Positions 15,301 to 30,300 of a DNA stretch of 64,000 bases are shown here, in pieces. How positions within the stretch are numbered: position 1 is the stretch's first letter; every line of letters begins with the position of its first letter. The notes under the pieces are model-generated. The model was not told the DNA's origin, ran no database searches, and saw only the letters and a program-made list of their open reading frames with translations. This DNA is from Owenia fusiformis (lineage: Eukaryota; Annelida; Polychaeta; Sabellida; Oweniidae). A program made the position numbers and the translations under genes. Where the stretch lies: the NCBI GenBank assembly GCA_903813345.2, contig CAIIXF020000007.1, positions 37,100,759 through 37,164,758 on the forward strand. The letters run 5' to 3'.

Positions 15301-18300
15301 GAAAAACTGCATGATTTTGAAAGGATTTTTGGCCAGGGGGGGGGGGGGGGGGGTTCGGCTGAACCCTGCGAACACCCGAACCCTGGCTACGGGCCTGACA
15401 TTTAAAGTTTTTGTTAACTTAAGAGAGTTTATATGGCAGCTAGATTGAAAAATTGGGACTAAAATGTCTCCATTGAAAAAAGGTTGGATAAGAGACGTGT
15501 TCAGATATACAGGGGTTTTACTGTACTATAAACTAGGTCAAGTACATTGCAGGCTTACTACCTAAATGGATTCATCATTTTTAATAAAAAACATATGTCT
15601 ATGGACATCAAACGCAACTCTTTAATTCATAATTATTTTGCTTTTTGAATAAAGTTGACCTGAAATAAACAACAACTCCCTACAAAAAGTAAACAAACAA
15701 ACATCAATTAGTTTAATGTTCCAGATATACAAGATTAAAACAAACACCAGCTGACCAGTTCAAGTAATAAATCTTCAAAAATCCTCAATATAAAGGGCAC
15801 ATTTTGTACTTATAAATACATTTCTATTTTAATTCAAAATAAAATTGGAATGACCATTTCATGATGCTTTCATTAGGAAATACTAACAAACCATTGATCG
15901 GACATATCAATTGCCCTTGTCTACCCAGGCCCATAGCCAGGTGGGGGTTCGGGGGCTTCGGGGAGTTCGGGCGAACCCCCCCCTGGCCAAAATTTCTTTC
16001 AAAATCATGCAGTTTTTCACCATTCTGACCATTTTTTGTGTGATTTTTGGCCAAATATGCCAAAGTGAACCCCCCCTAGAATTTTTGGGAAAAGTGAGCC
16101 CCCCTTGAAAAATTCTGGCTACGGGCCTGCTACCCCCCTCTACCCCCATTCCCTAGAGTCCCTCCCGACCCCAGAGGCGATAAAAAGAGACCCCTTGATG
16201 CAGTCAAATCTACAAATGATTTCAAAATAACTCACCAACTGCTGTCAATGTCATGATCATCTTGATAATATGACAAATCTATTTCCGTACCAACACCAAC
16301 AGCTATTTAGATAATCAAATCCACATCAAGATAATCACTTCTGCATCAATATAATCACTTCTGCATCAATATAATCACTTCCATACAATCACAATTGCTG
16401 CTGTTATCCTACAGAAATACAATGATTCTTCTCCAATATTACTTTCATGTATAAATTAACTACCACATGTGACCTTCTACAATATCACATATGACTCATT
16501 TTTCAATCAATCTTTGTAATTTCCCCGAACTATGTGTGTACGAATTAAAGTTCTGATTACTTCTAATATCAAAGTTCTGATTGCTTCAAATATGCCACTT
16601 CTAATATTTCTTGTACAACACGTACATTCGAAAGTACTTTTTAGCTGTATATATTTTATACATTTACAAGTACTGTTTCTATTATTCCTATATTTCTCCG
16701 TACCCAACTTTTCTTGACTTTTGATATCTCCGGTATAACATTTACAAAAGTACTATTTATATTATTCAAAAGTACTCATTAAATAATAATATGATTCGTA
16801 GTATACTGGATACATTTACTTCTTCCTTGATATCTTGAGCTCTGTTCCATATTTCATTTTCCGCAAAGTATTTATTAAATATATGTGTTTTCCATTACCC
16901 CATACAAAATCGAGTACTATTTCTTCCTGGATGCAAAATCGAGTACTATTTCATCCTGGATCTCGCTATGTTCTCATCTTGCTAAGCTTATTCGACTAGA
17001 TATAATATGAGAGACACTTCGACTAAATTAAATTTCTAAGCACAGTGTGTTGTGTGCAAATATAATTTCCAATACATCTGATTAGTTTATATGCAATATT
17101 CAATATATTACAATACAATTCGACCCTTCTGATAAATCATAACATAATTTCATTGAACACGTTTTCTTTCTGGTAATTTTAAGAATTGTGTAACGATTCT
17201 GTGATATTGTTATTTTGGTTTGAATTCATCTTTGGTTCTGTTCTTTTCTGATGCTTAATTGAGAATGAGGCATTGATGCCATTGATCTCAGCTGAGCATT
17301 TGATATGGACCTTGCAAAAAATATCAGACCCTTTCAGTTATTTTTCCTCAAAACCCCTACAAAAGAAACAAACTGACTTGAAACCATGGAAACAGGCACA
17401 TTTTTATTATTTGAATTTAAGAGAAAACTAACGTACAAATATAGAATTATTTTTAACTTTACAAGAAATTTATTGCAAAATGTGTGAAATTATTTGCAAG
17501 GGTAGATCAATGCAGCCAGTATGGAGACATTTAAGAACAAGCAAGATGATCTCCTATATCATACAGTATACATCACCCTATACATGATTTTCTGAAACTT
17601 TTTACTATAAAATCTAAAAAACTTAATTTTCTAAAAAATTCTCTGTAGGTTTGGCAGTTAACACCAGTACAGTAAAGGTTTTAAATCAGACATTTGCAGA
17701 TTTCTGATATTTTATTTGGAGACAAAACAATGAAATTTTATTGATGGGTGATTAATCCATGCATATGTCACAGTGATACAGGGCCCCATCTGCCAAGATA
17801 ACCCAAATATAACATCAAAGTGATCATATATATAATTAAAAACATGACATCAATTAGAGGAATCAGCAAGGAATAAGGTAAACAGGCATGTAGACAATGG
17901 ATGAAGAGAAACAACTCAAAATTGTAAAAATGCAAGAAATCCAGATACTTCATTCAAATTTTAGAGAGAAATGAGTGAAATAAGCGAGGAATAAAGTGAA
18001 CAGGCATGTAGTCCAAACTCAAAATTGTAAAAATGCAAGAAATCCATATACTTCATTCAACTTTTAGAGAGAAATGAGTGGAATCAGCTAGGACGTCCTC
18101 CAATAAAGTAAACAGGCATGTAGTCCAAACTCAAAATTGTAAAAATGCGAGAAATCCAGATACTTCATTCAAATTTTAGAGAGAAATGAGTGAAATCAGC
18201 GAGGAATAAAGTAAACACTAAACAAGCATGCAGTTCAGAAATTATATAGCAATGCAAGAAAACCTTGAAGTACATTGAAAATATAAAGAGAAAAGGTATT

Positions 18301-21300
18301 GTTTATCAGGCATAAATCTGGGAGAATTTCTAGAAATCTGTTTCTTCGAGGCATCAAACATGAAATACCCGCATTTAACTACCCTGGTGGACAGAGCCTA
18401 AAATATGCAGATGAAACTCTCTTTTGAAGAACCAATCTCGAACAATTGGAAAATGCAACATTTGACAGACTCTTTAAACATATCAATTTGAAACAAAAAA
18501 TGAGAGTCAGGAACTATAAAATCCATTGAGGGGTACATGTATTTGCTCCATATTTACCTGTACAGTAAAACCTGTCGAATCTGAACACTATTTTTAGAAC
18601 TGACTGTAAGTGTTTCTCATTGGCGAGTGTTCCCATTTCAAGTTTTTTAACATGGATATCTATGGAATGTTCAAAAACTGGACCAAAAGTGTTCAAAGTG
18701 AAAAGTGTTCATATAAGAGAGGTGTTCAGATTCACAGGTTTAACTATGAACTCTACAGAAAGTTTTTTTTATCTTATCCTGTAATCAAAAATGTTTTCAT
18801 GAAATGTCAAACTTTGCGGAATTTGACAGTAAAACCTGTACAATTGAACACCTCTATAATCTGAACACTTCTCAATTTGAACACTTTCAGTCTCAACTTT
18901 GTACCTTATGCTGAAGCAATCCTGAAATGTGAACACTTGTGCCATTTATGAACACTTTTTGCTTATCCCAGTGGCATTCATATTAGACAGGCCATCATAA
19001 ATACTGTACATTACGTAGAAAACATTATATTTTATTAATGTCAACTAATGCTAAAGCAAGACTGAAATGTGAACACTTGCGCCATTATGAACACTTTTTG
19101 CAGATCCCAGTGGCATTCATATTAGACAGGCCATCATAAATACTGTACATTACGTAGAAAACATTATATTTTATTAATGTCAACTAATACTAAAGCAAGA
19201 CTGAAATGTGAACACTTGCGCCATTATGAACACTTTTTGCAGATCCCAGTGGCATTCATATTAGACAGGCAATCATAAATACTGTACATTACATAGAAAA
19301 CATCATATTTTATTAATGTCAACTAATAGCTTAATGCTAAACCTTTTTGCAATTAATTAGAATTCGTGAATAAATAATACGATATCTCCAGGAAACAACT
19401 TGTAATAAAATAGGTCGCAAATTATTCCTTGTAAATCGTAATTGCGGTTTAATGTAATAATAATCTCTTGCATGTTAAATTTAATAGAAACATGTTGTTA
19501 GAAAATTAAATTGTCTTTCCAAAACAGAGGGCTTGAGAGGGGGAGGGGTGATATGTTTAAAATGTTACATCCGTCATTGGATCACAAATCCCGGGTTGTA
19601 CATCTTAAAAATCTGATTTTCAGAAATTTTGGATCTTACGGCTGTATACCACCCGTAGCTTCCCAAAATTGAGAGAAATATGCAGCAGAAAATATAAGGA
19701 TTAAAGAAGAATGATGTAGAGAAAATATGACTGAGAAATTGTCTCAAAACTATGCATCTTTTCAAGGGCCAATCCTTCTGACATACCCCAAAGTAAAGAA
19801 TTAATTATTAAAAATTTCTCAGTAATCTCAGCCAGAGCACCAGGAAGTATTTTATTTCCTAAGTTTTTCTCTCCTTTGTTCTATGACACACAATCAACAA
19901 TTGTATTTATTCTTATTATCAATTATTAGACTCCAGATGAAAATCTGGAGTCTATTGCTTTTGCCAGTTTTCTTTATTATTATTATTATTATTATTATTA
20001 TTCTTCTTCCTCCTTCCCAGATTTCTCACCAACTAGAAGAGCTTACTTTAAGCTGCTTACATGATCAACTAGGGAATGTATCTGGCTTTCTGGGAAATTA
20101 GGTCAAATTTTTATCTAGGTCAAAGGTCAAGAACTAGGTCAAATCCAGTACTTTGTCACTTTTTTCAATTTTCTCGGTCGTCCTTCAATATTTTCAATCC
20201 GGGTTTTTTTCATTGTGTTCCTCATAAAAAAGTAGGGGAAAACAGGTCGATTTAGTTTTTTGATATCTCAAACCGATTTCGAGATATCAGTGTCCGAAAA
20301 CGAGGTCCAAAAAAAAGTTCTCCCAATTCAATGTCCACGCTACTGGTCTTGTAGAAAATTTTCTCAGGATTCCGAATCTGAAAACCAAATTTCGATCCGA
20401 CTTCCGGTTCGGAAGTTATATCGTTTTGAAAGCTCAAAAATCGCTAAATTTGGTGCCCATGTTAAGTCAATGGGAAAAAAGATTTTTTTGAAGTGAAAAA
20501 TACGAAATATAGACTGAGTTCAGCTAAATATAATGGAAGCTTTTAAAAGAAGGGGACCTCAAAAGCCATCTAGCTTAAAAATTTGGACACAAAAATGCCA
20601 AGGTCAAAATCTAGGTCAAATTCAAAGTTTTTCCTTATTTTTGCGATTCTGACACTACACTTTAATTATATTCTTCGAAATCGTGTATACATGTAGCCAA
20701 GAGTGTGCTAATAGTGTTAGCCTTTTGCCGTCAGGAAGTATTTTGACCCACTTTTGAGATATGGTGTCCCAAAAGTAGGTCAAAATAAAAAAATCTTCAA
20801 ATTTAACTTATGAGTTATGAATCAGGGGTAGAATTTTGTCAGAAATCCGAATCTGCAAACCATATTTCGATCCGACTTCCGGTTCGGAAGTTATGGCGTG
20901 TCCAAAAAGTAGGTCAAAATAAAAAAATTCTAAATTTATCGTATGAGTTATGAATTAGGGGTAGAATTTTATCAGGAATCCGAATCTGCAAACCAAATTT
21001 CGATTCGACATCTTGTTCAGAAGTTATGATGTTTTGAAAGCTCAAAAATCGCTAAATTTGGTGCCCCATGTTATATCAATGGGACCGAATAATTTTTTGA
21101 AGTGTAAAAATACAAGATATAGAATGAGTACAGCTAAACATAATGAAAGCCCATAAAAGAAGGGGACCTCAAAAGCTACTTTCCTTCAAAATTTGGACAC
21201 CAAAATACCTAGTTCAAAATCTAGGTCAAATTCTTAGTTTTTTCTTATTTTTGCAATTCGGACACTACACTTCAATGATATTCTTCGAAATTTTGTATAC

Positions 21301-24300
21301 ATGTAGCAAAGAGTGTGCTTATAATGTTAACTTTTTGCCGTCAAGAAGTTTTTAGGCCCACTTTTGAGATCTGGTGATCGAAATGTAGGTCAAAATAAAA
21401 AGTTCTCCAAATTTAACGTATGAGTTATGAATTAGGGGCATAATTTCCTAAGGAATCCGGATCTGAAATTAAAATTGCAATCCTACCCCCAGTTAAGCCA
21501 TTTTGAAGTTTGAAATTCGCACTTGCCAGTATTCACGATGCAGATTGATCAAATAAACTTTCAAAAATTCCTACATACCCTACTTTACCTCCCTACCTAC
21601 TCAGCTACTTATTTGACTACTTACTCAATTGCTTAATTAGTTATTACTTACTTAGCTACTCACTCAGCTACTAACTCAGGTACTTACTCAGCTACTTACT
21701 CAGCTACCTACTCAGCTTTTTACCCAGTTACTTACTCAGCTACTTACTCAACTACTACTAAGGTACTTACTCAGCTAATTACTCAGTTACTTACTCAGCT
21801 CTTTACTGATCTATCTAGGTAAAATAAATCTGGAGTCTTAAATTGAACTTGTTCAATTTCACAAATCTAGTTATGATGTTTGTCTGTTGATATTGGATCT
21901 TCAGGTATGAAGTAAACATTGTAAACGGATTACAAAATAAACCCTATCAAAATATCAACTTTTGACAGAATTTTGAAAGTTCTTGAAATGTGAAGCTTCA
22001 AGACATGCCAAATCTATTTCGATTTTTCTCCTTCATTTGAATGTTATTTTCACGCCTGTTTGTTATTTATTTCTCCATGGTGATTTATACCATATATCCA
22101 ATGAAATATGATGAACAGGGATATACCAAGAATGATCATTGCTGAATACTAGGAAATCGTAACTTCCTGTTGGGAATCACAATGAAGAGAAAATATCACG
22201 CTGTTGATGTTTTAAAATGCAAAATAGAGTGGAAAAGAGTGGAATCAGCAAGGTATAAACTAAACAGGCATATAGTTAACACTCTAAATTATATAGAAAT
22301 GCAAGAAAATCAGACACTTCATTCAAATTTTAGAGAAAAAATGAGCAAAATCAACAAAGAATAAAGTGTCAACAAACATGTAAGAACACTAAATTTAAGA
22401 ATGTAATGACACAGGGGTTTCATTAGCAGCAGGCAAAAGGCGATTTTCTAAAGGTTGTTTTTACAAAATCGCCTGTTGTTTTTAGGGACTTTTCAACTTT
22501 TCCATGTTGAACTTATGATTTCCATTAATTTTGCCTGTTGTTCTAATTTATTTAGCCTGTTTTTTAGCCTAGTGAAACCCCTGTGACATGTCCAAAAATT
22601 CAGATACTTCATTCATTTGTTACAAAAGTCATATGAGATGCCATGACACCTATTTTTAGGATCAATTTGATCTTATCTAATCAGTATTAAAATTAATTAT
22701 ATACTAATTAATCTCTCCTCATAGCCAGTAATATGTACTATAGGTCTGGTATTCAGGGAATTGGTTGTACATCCAAAAATATGATAAAAACAAGGCATTA
22801 ACATGCAAAATGTCACAACCTGCCATTTGTTACAGATGCCAACACCAACCACCAAATTCCAAATACCAACGGCAGAACACGGTGCCACAAAAAAGTTTGA
22901 GACTATAACAATGTGTCATCTCTTGTGGTGGTGACATTAAAATGGTACATGTACATAACAGAATTTCAATAACGCAGATGCGAGTAGGTAGTTACCAGTT
23001 TCGCCACTAGGTGGCTCGTTCGGGTCAGATAACATGGCGGGTATAGTAGAAAGTTCCCTTTAACTAAAATTACATCTGTTTTAGTGGTGCAATTTTTATA
23101 TAACCTTTATGTATCTAATAGTTATGCAAATTAAAATATGTCCAGTAAAAGAAAATGTTATCTGACCAATGCAAGAAAAGATAATTCACTTTTTGTGATT
23201 TTGTAACATGGGGTCTATGGGGAATCAACCCGAACAAGAAGTCACATTTTCAAAAAAAATTAAATTTTCAAAGTTGATAAACAATTTTCGAAACCATTTT
23301 TCTAGATGTACTTTTACATGTAGATTTCAAATATGACATCACTTTAACTGAATTTTGAATATTTAATGACGTAAATCAAAATTATTTCTATTCGCATCTA
23401 GTCTATTGCTTCACTTAATGAAGCCAGGCCCGTAGCCAGAATTTTCCAAGGGGGGGGGTTCACTTTTCCAAAATATTCTATGAGGGGGGAGGGTTCACTT
23501 TGAAAAATTTGGCCAAAAGTCACTCAAAAAAGTCAGAATGGTGAAAAACTGCATGATTTTCAAAGACATTTTGGCCAGGAGGGGGGGACGCTGAATCACC
23601 CCTGACTACGGGCCTGGAAGCATTTAGACAAAAGCTTCATGAAAAAGGATTTTCCTCAGAAATCCTTATATGCTTCATGACGAAGCAATTAAACCTGATA
23701 TCTAACTCTAACCAATGACATCAATATGGTAAACATGATACCACTATTGAACTCACCGTTGCATATAATGTTGCTATGGTAACATGATTGGCACGGAGGA
23801 GATTCATTTTCATCACTCTGATGTGTATCTATGGTTTCTCGATCAGAAATGTCATCGTTGACGTTAACGTGCTGGTTATACAATAATTGTGATTGTATTA
23901 GAGTTGGGGTGATAGATGATACCCCCATAGTCGCAACATGCGTCCATAAGTTACTTGAAAACATTTTGAGTCATTAAACGAATTCAGCGAATTAAACTAA
24001 TATTCACGAACAATCAGTTCTACTGTTTCCAGCAATGACAGAGTTTCTAGATCCTCGAAGATAAAGTCGAGACGAAGATATTCCAACCTCGACAGTCTTA
24101 CATATATTTAGATGACTGGCTCCGAATCCTATTACTCAAATAGATAAAAGTCCAAGGGAATTAGGATAAGACTGTTGCTCAAGCTGAGAATCTGAGTCAT
24201 GATGTATGGTTTTCAATATCCAATTCACAGTTGAATGATTTCCCATATGAAATGATGCGTGGCTTTTTATTTTATTGAGCTCTCAAATTACTTCTTCTGT

Positions 24301-27300
24301 GTTATATCATTTATTAGCTTAGTAGATTCAGAACGGTGTTTTCGCATCGAGACAACATCCTTCAGACCCGGGCCTTCAGATCCTTTCTGAATAGTATGTA
24401 GTTTAAAACACTCGTGGTGAGTATCAAAATGGTATTTTTAAGTTGCTTATTTGCTGATAAGTAAGTCTTAAGTCCGATGACATCCCATCTCAGACTATCC
24501 TGATAAGATAAGTGAAAACATACTTTCCTTGACCTCGGATCTTATCATGAATTTGAATGTCTTTCTTATGTGAAGGCCAATAATAACACAAGGTATTAAC
24601 AGGCATCAAAATATCACCACCTGTCATTTGTTACAGATGCCTAACATCAGATGCCAGACGCTGAATGCAAACTGCCAAACACCGTCCACAAAAAGTTGGA
24701 GACTATAACAATATGACACCATTTGTGGTGGTGACATAATAGCCGTAAATGTATAATTTATGTTGAAATGTTATCAATGAAGAAAACATTCTTCCTTATT
24801 TGTTTCATACAAAATAAAACAATTCAATCTGATTTTAAACCATTTTCCCATTACTCTAAGGACAACAATACATGTAGATAACCTTAAATGTAGTAACAGA
24901 TGATAGCCGTAACACCCAACAGATGAAAACATAAAATTCCTTCTATGTGAACAAAATTAAAACAACCCATATTTGGGATCATGATCTGTTTTTATTATTC
25001 TAAGGACAAAGACCATGTAACCTTAAATGTATTAATTGTGCCAATGAATACATGTATAGAATATTATAGTTTCACCTGGATTCACTCCAAGTTAAATATT
25101 GTAATACAGTTCAGGGCACAGCCCCAAAATTCTCAAGATTGGCCAGGTGCTATATTCGGGTTATACAAGCCAATATATGAGGCTGGGAGCAAGACTAGCT
25201 TAACTCAGATTTTATATTATAAATCAACTGATACCCCTTAAGCAGCAACTTATGCTTTTGTTTATAGGGGAGTTTAAATGGGCCAATTTCTGAGGTTGAG
25301 TTTAAGACTGGCTAAACTAATATTTTCAGAACTAAATATTTCTATCACTTGCTGATATCTTTTATATACAGTAAAACATGTGTACAGTGAACACCTATGA
25401 GCCACAAAAATGTGTTCACTATATGTAGGTGTTCACTACGGAGAGGCTTCACAACAGTGAACACCTATGGAGCCACAAAAATGTGTTCACTATAGATAGG
25501 TTTTCACTACAGAGAGGCTTCACTACAGTGAACACATATGGAGCCACAAAAATGTGTTCATTATAGGTAGGTGTTCACTACAGAGAGAGGATTTTATACA
25601 GAAATCGGTGGAGAATGTGCTGAGAAGAGGTGTCATTAGACACAGGTGTTTACTAGAGAGAGGTGTTCTAAGGTTTTACCTTACTGTACATGTATTTATG
25701 AGAAACAAGTGCCAAATTTAAAGTAAATAAACAGTTTCCTTACTTGTAAACAACAAAACATAAATACATATAAGTACATAAAATAGAAATAAAAGAATTT
25801 TTTGATTGTACTCCCAACAGATGTTTTTTGACTGATTCATTTAATTAATATATTTTGGCCAACTATTGTTTTGCTCAATCCGCTAAAGTGTGGTTTTGAA
25901 AACATCATTTTCCTAATAAGATGGTTTAAAAGAGAGATACTTAAAAGTTTCCTATTATCTGTAGTTTTTCAAAAAGTAAATAGAAAGGCCAAGTCTTATG
26001 CAAATCATCAAGCTGACAGAATCACTCCAATAATTTACCTAGGTCAATAATACGATTTCCTGATATATTCTTAAGACTGTACTGACTGGACTAAATTATC
26101 AATACTCCGATCCTAAAGTTTACTATTCAAATATTGATCATTATACTAGAGTAATCCTAGGTCAGATGTAAGACAGATAATGAACTTACTGACACTAAAT
26201 ATTTTGAGATATCAGTCTAGACCTTCTTTGAGTCATTGAGAAAAACATCTTAGGCCAAGGACCAAGTCATGCCTCTTAAGATTGGATCACCAGACAATAA
26301 AGTACAATAAAGTACAATGAATAAAACCATGAACTGTTTATTGTGAAGTTTTTTTGTTTTATTGTTTTAAAGTTGATATGAAATTTTCAATAAATATTTT
26401 GTTCATTTAAAAAAAAAGTCATCCAATATTTTTTGAAGATATTAATATTTAATGGTAATATTTGAATCCTACTGATTGAGTGAGACCCTACAAAAAAATA
26501 AATATTGGGCAGTCATATGACCTACCCTAGGAGCAGCCCTGTGGGTCAATTTCCCCACCCTTGGAACAATATTCAATATTATCCTGACTTATTAACATCC
26601 GGCCCATTAGAGTATTATTGTGGGCACCCATCCCTTTCCACATGGGGGTCTCAGAAAAACCCTTGAATGGAGTATCATTGATCCCGCTCAAATTTCTGAG
26701 ATTATTTTTTATTCAGGTCAAGGTTAAAGATATCTAGGTCAAGGTCAAAGAGGTGAAATGAACACTTACCTTCTGGTTCATCATTGTTCATTTGGGATGT
26801 GTCTTGATCTGGTTGTGCTGCATTGTCATTGGGTTGTGCTATTTCATTTGGTTGCGCTTCTTGTTGTGTTGGTTGTGCTGGTTGTGCTATACCAGAGGGA
26901 GCCACAGTTGTATCCTCAACAATGGCGCCCTCTCTTGGTTCCCATATTTCTTCAGACAGACTTGTATTTAATGTACTATCCAACCCCTGTGACCTTTGTT
27001 GTAGCACAGCCCCCGTGGACTGAGTGTTTGTTTGAGATGCTCCCTCTGCTACTGCATTTGTATCATTTTGAGTTGTTCCCTGTGTTTCATCAGCATCGGC
27101 AACGGGTGATAACATCCCTTCTCTGGTTTCAGATGGGGAGCTGAACTCATTCGCGGGGAAAGGAGGGGGGTCAGTGGAGACACTACCACTCCCTCTACTG
27201 AACAAGCGAGTATGGGTCCGACCCTCAGGTTCGATCGTAACACTCCCACTTCCTCTACTAAACAATCGAGCATGAGTTGTACCCTCGGTTTCTAAAACAT

Positions 27301-30300
27301 CATTATTGCTATCCCGACTAAATAATCGTTGAAAGGATGGAACTCCTGTGGGGGCATTTCCATCGAATACTTCATCTTCAAGGTTGTTAAGTGCCGTAGC
27401 ATCAGTGATGTCTCTATGATCGTGTAAAGCATCCAATGAAACCCGAGATGATATAACGGGTATGTCAGCCAATTGAGAAGACAGACTAGCGACAGAACTG
27501 TTCGGTCTGCGATCTGAAGCAGACTGTGGGGTTTGAGCAGATAAGGTTTGCATAGGAGAGTCTTGGATGGTTGAAGTGGAGGGGGTGGGGGAACTCGCTG
27601 AGGGGGTAGGGGTTCTTTCTGAAGAAGTTGAAGTTCTAATTGATGGAGTCTGAGATATGTTGGCTTCAGACTCATTAATAACTACTTCAATGGTTTGTTC
27701 AGAGTTAACTGCACTATTCTCATCTATGGCACTGTCATCTTCATTTATTCCACTGGCAATATTTGATTCAGCAGTATCAGCCTCATTCTGAGTTTGATTA
27801 GCCTCATTTTGAGTTTGAGCAGACGTTAATTCTGTCCTATCAGATTGCTCTGTTGTAACCTCCTCATTGAGTCTTTGGACATTATTTGAATGTGTATCAT
27901 CAGAAGACTGATTTTGTTCAGTGGCACTGTTCTCACCATTGTTAGACTCAGGGGAACTGGAGTTACCTTGGAAACGTTTTATATTGTCTAAGGAGCCTAC
28001 AAATGCCTCCATACTATCAAAACTAGCTACATTTGACTTGGGTGGCATACCACATGCCTGCATTGGATCTAACGTCTTTAAATGCTCAGCAGTCAGGGGC
28101 ACCGTGCCAGACACGCTAGACCCACTAGCCCCTGAGTTTCCAGACTCCGTGCCCACTTGGGTTTTTGAGCTAGGTGGAGTTGCACTACTATTACTCCTAG
28201 AATCTTTCCGCACCACACCTTGACTTGAATCAACCGCCTCTAACACTAACTGACTCGCAAACTCACCACATTCTATATTTGGTATTGCATTTAAGCTTCC
28301 CGGACTTTGACTTAATAGCGATTCATCCTCAATTTCAAAACTGTCAGCTATACGTCCTCGGCTAAGAGCACTCAATGAAATATGGCTACCTCCAATGTCA
28401 TTTTCTGCAGAAGTGTCATTATGTTGTGAAACTCTGTCAGTGGTAGATTCAACGTGATTGGTTACAATACCAGGGTCGGTATTAACACGCTTTTTTCGTC
28501 GTCGACTATTGGGAGAATTTGTTGGTGATGGAGAATGATCAGTCGCAAATGAGTTGACTCTTCGTTGATTTTGAAGTGATCTTCGTGATGATCTAGGTGA
28601 ACTGTGATTGGCTGAAATCAAACATATATGAATATCAATATATTTAACTAAACATTTAACTAAACATTTAAATAGAGATAAAGCTAGAGCATACCTGTGA
28701 AAAACTCATTATGATAGACACATTTTAAAATTGAAATAGGATGGTAAGGTGTGTAATTAGCAAGGAATAAGGTAAACATGCACATATGTAGTCAATACAC
28801 CATATTATGATAAATAGAAAAACCACAAAATGAGTTAGTTCTACAAATTTTAGAGAAAAATTTTTGAATAACAGACATGACCAAAAACATGATAGACATT
28901 ATAATACACAAGAAAGACATGATAATACACAAGAAAAACATGATAATACACAAGAAAAGACATGATAATACATAAGAAAGACATGATAATATATAAGACA
29001 TGATAATACACAAAAAAGACATGATAATACATAAGAAAGGCATTATAATACACAAGAAAGACATGATAATACATAAGAAAAACATTATAATAAATAAGAA
29101 AGACATGATAATACATAAGACATGATAAAACACAAGAAAGACATGATAATACATAAGAAAGCCCATGATATTATTAAAGATAATTGCTGTGTATTGCTCA
29201 CTTTCACTCTGTTAATACCAGACAACTCTTTACTCACAAAGCTGTAATTGGACAAAGAGTGCGTCACTACTTCAATCATTACGGTTTCATTATTTGAAAT
29301 GATCTTCACTCGTCTGACTTCATCCTGATCTCATATTATAGAGACTACAACGCTAAAGAATCTCTAATTTAGCCAGTTAGTAATAACCCATTACTATTTT
29401 GCCACTTTTTAACGAAAGCCATTACAACGGTCGACACGGAATCTTTCATTTACTAAGTGAAAAATGAGAAGCCTTCAGAGTTAATGAAGAAAAAAGGAAA
29501 TCAGGCCCCTGGTTAGGTTCGCTTATTTATTTGATTTCATTGAGAAAAATTGACTGTCTGGCTTGGCCTTAATTTTATCTCTCGTTGAGTTTATTCCACA
29601 CGTTTCTCATTATATTTAGCGGAACTTTCTCATTTTTAGTATTTCTTTAAAATTTGGAGTTAAAGACACCATGCCCTTATATTTCATCCCTTGCTGATTC
29701 CTCACATTTTCCCAATGTTTTTGGTTAAAAAAAAAATATATATATAAAATGATTATAAAAACAGAAAATAACAGAAGAAGTAATTCAGTCACTACTGGTT
29801 TCACTTTTAAATATACAGAGGATATCCTATGATTTTTGAGGGATACCATTTTTATCCATGAGTGGATATTGCTCATATCTTCTCTATACATGTATACACA
29901 CTTGTGTATTCTATGAGTGGCCATGTGACATCCTCAGAATCACAAGGATATAAACCAGTCTTTGATCATTAAACAAAAGGGTAAACCACGCCATCATTAT
30001 TATATCAGGTTTAGTATACATAAAGCCCTACACCCCAGTGTCATGGTATTGAAAATTCAAGAGGTCTGATTAGAACCCATATATAGACAAGGGTTGGTAC
30101 TTGCATCTGATGAATAAAAGGGTCATTTCCAATATATCTATTATCATGTGAAAGGCATTTGAAATGGAATCCCCAACATGATGTGATTATACTATACATG
30201 TAGCATATATGTAAATACATTTGTGAGATCTCACTGTGGATATTACAGGAAATCAATAAACAGCCTTATTGGAACAAATGTAATTACACAATAGAGCATA

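Larger units (their letters stand above)
3295..26769 (-). other. HECW 23.5-kb intron (between exons e and f)
   Basis: No supported exon or separate gene. It holds most of the minisatellites and MITEs listed between 3528 and 25690. Stretches without a named repeat (9250-10050, 10810-11430, 15400-15920, 16140-17850, 24000-24590, 25690-26700) are AT-rich with no coding signal I can defend. Confidence 0.6.

Noticed and set aside
18340-18530. Plus-strand [19 protein letters not shown] with internal stop, resembling a reverse transcriptase YADD region
   Set aside because: Too short, catalytic Asp replaced, interrupted by a stop and with no flanking RT motifs; cannot be distinguished from chance.
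26758-27144. Plus-strand ORFs rich in Val/Leu opposite the large HECW exon
   Set aside because: Complement of Ser/Gln/Asn-rich coding sequence; no splice or family support.
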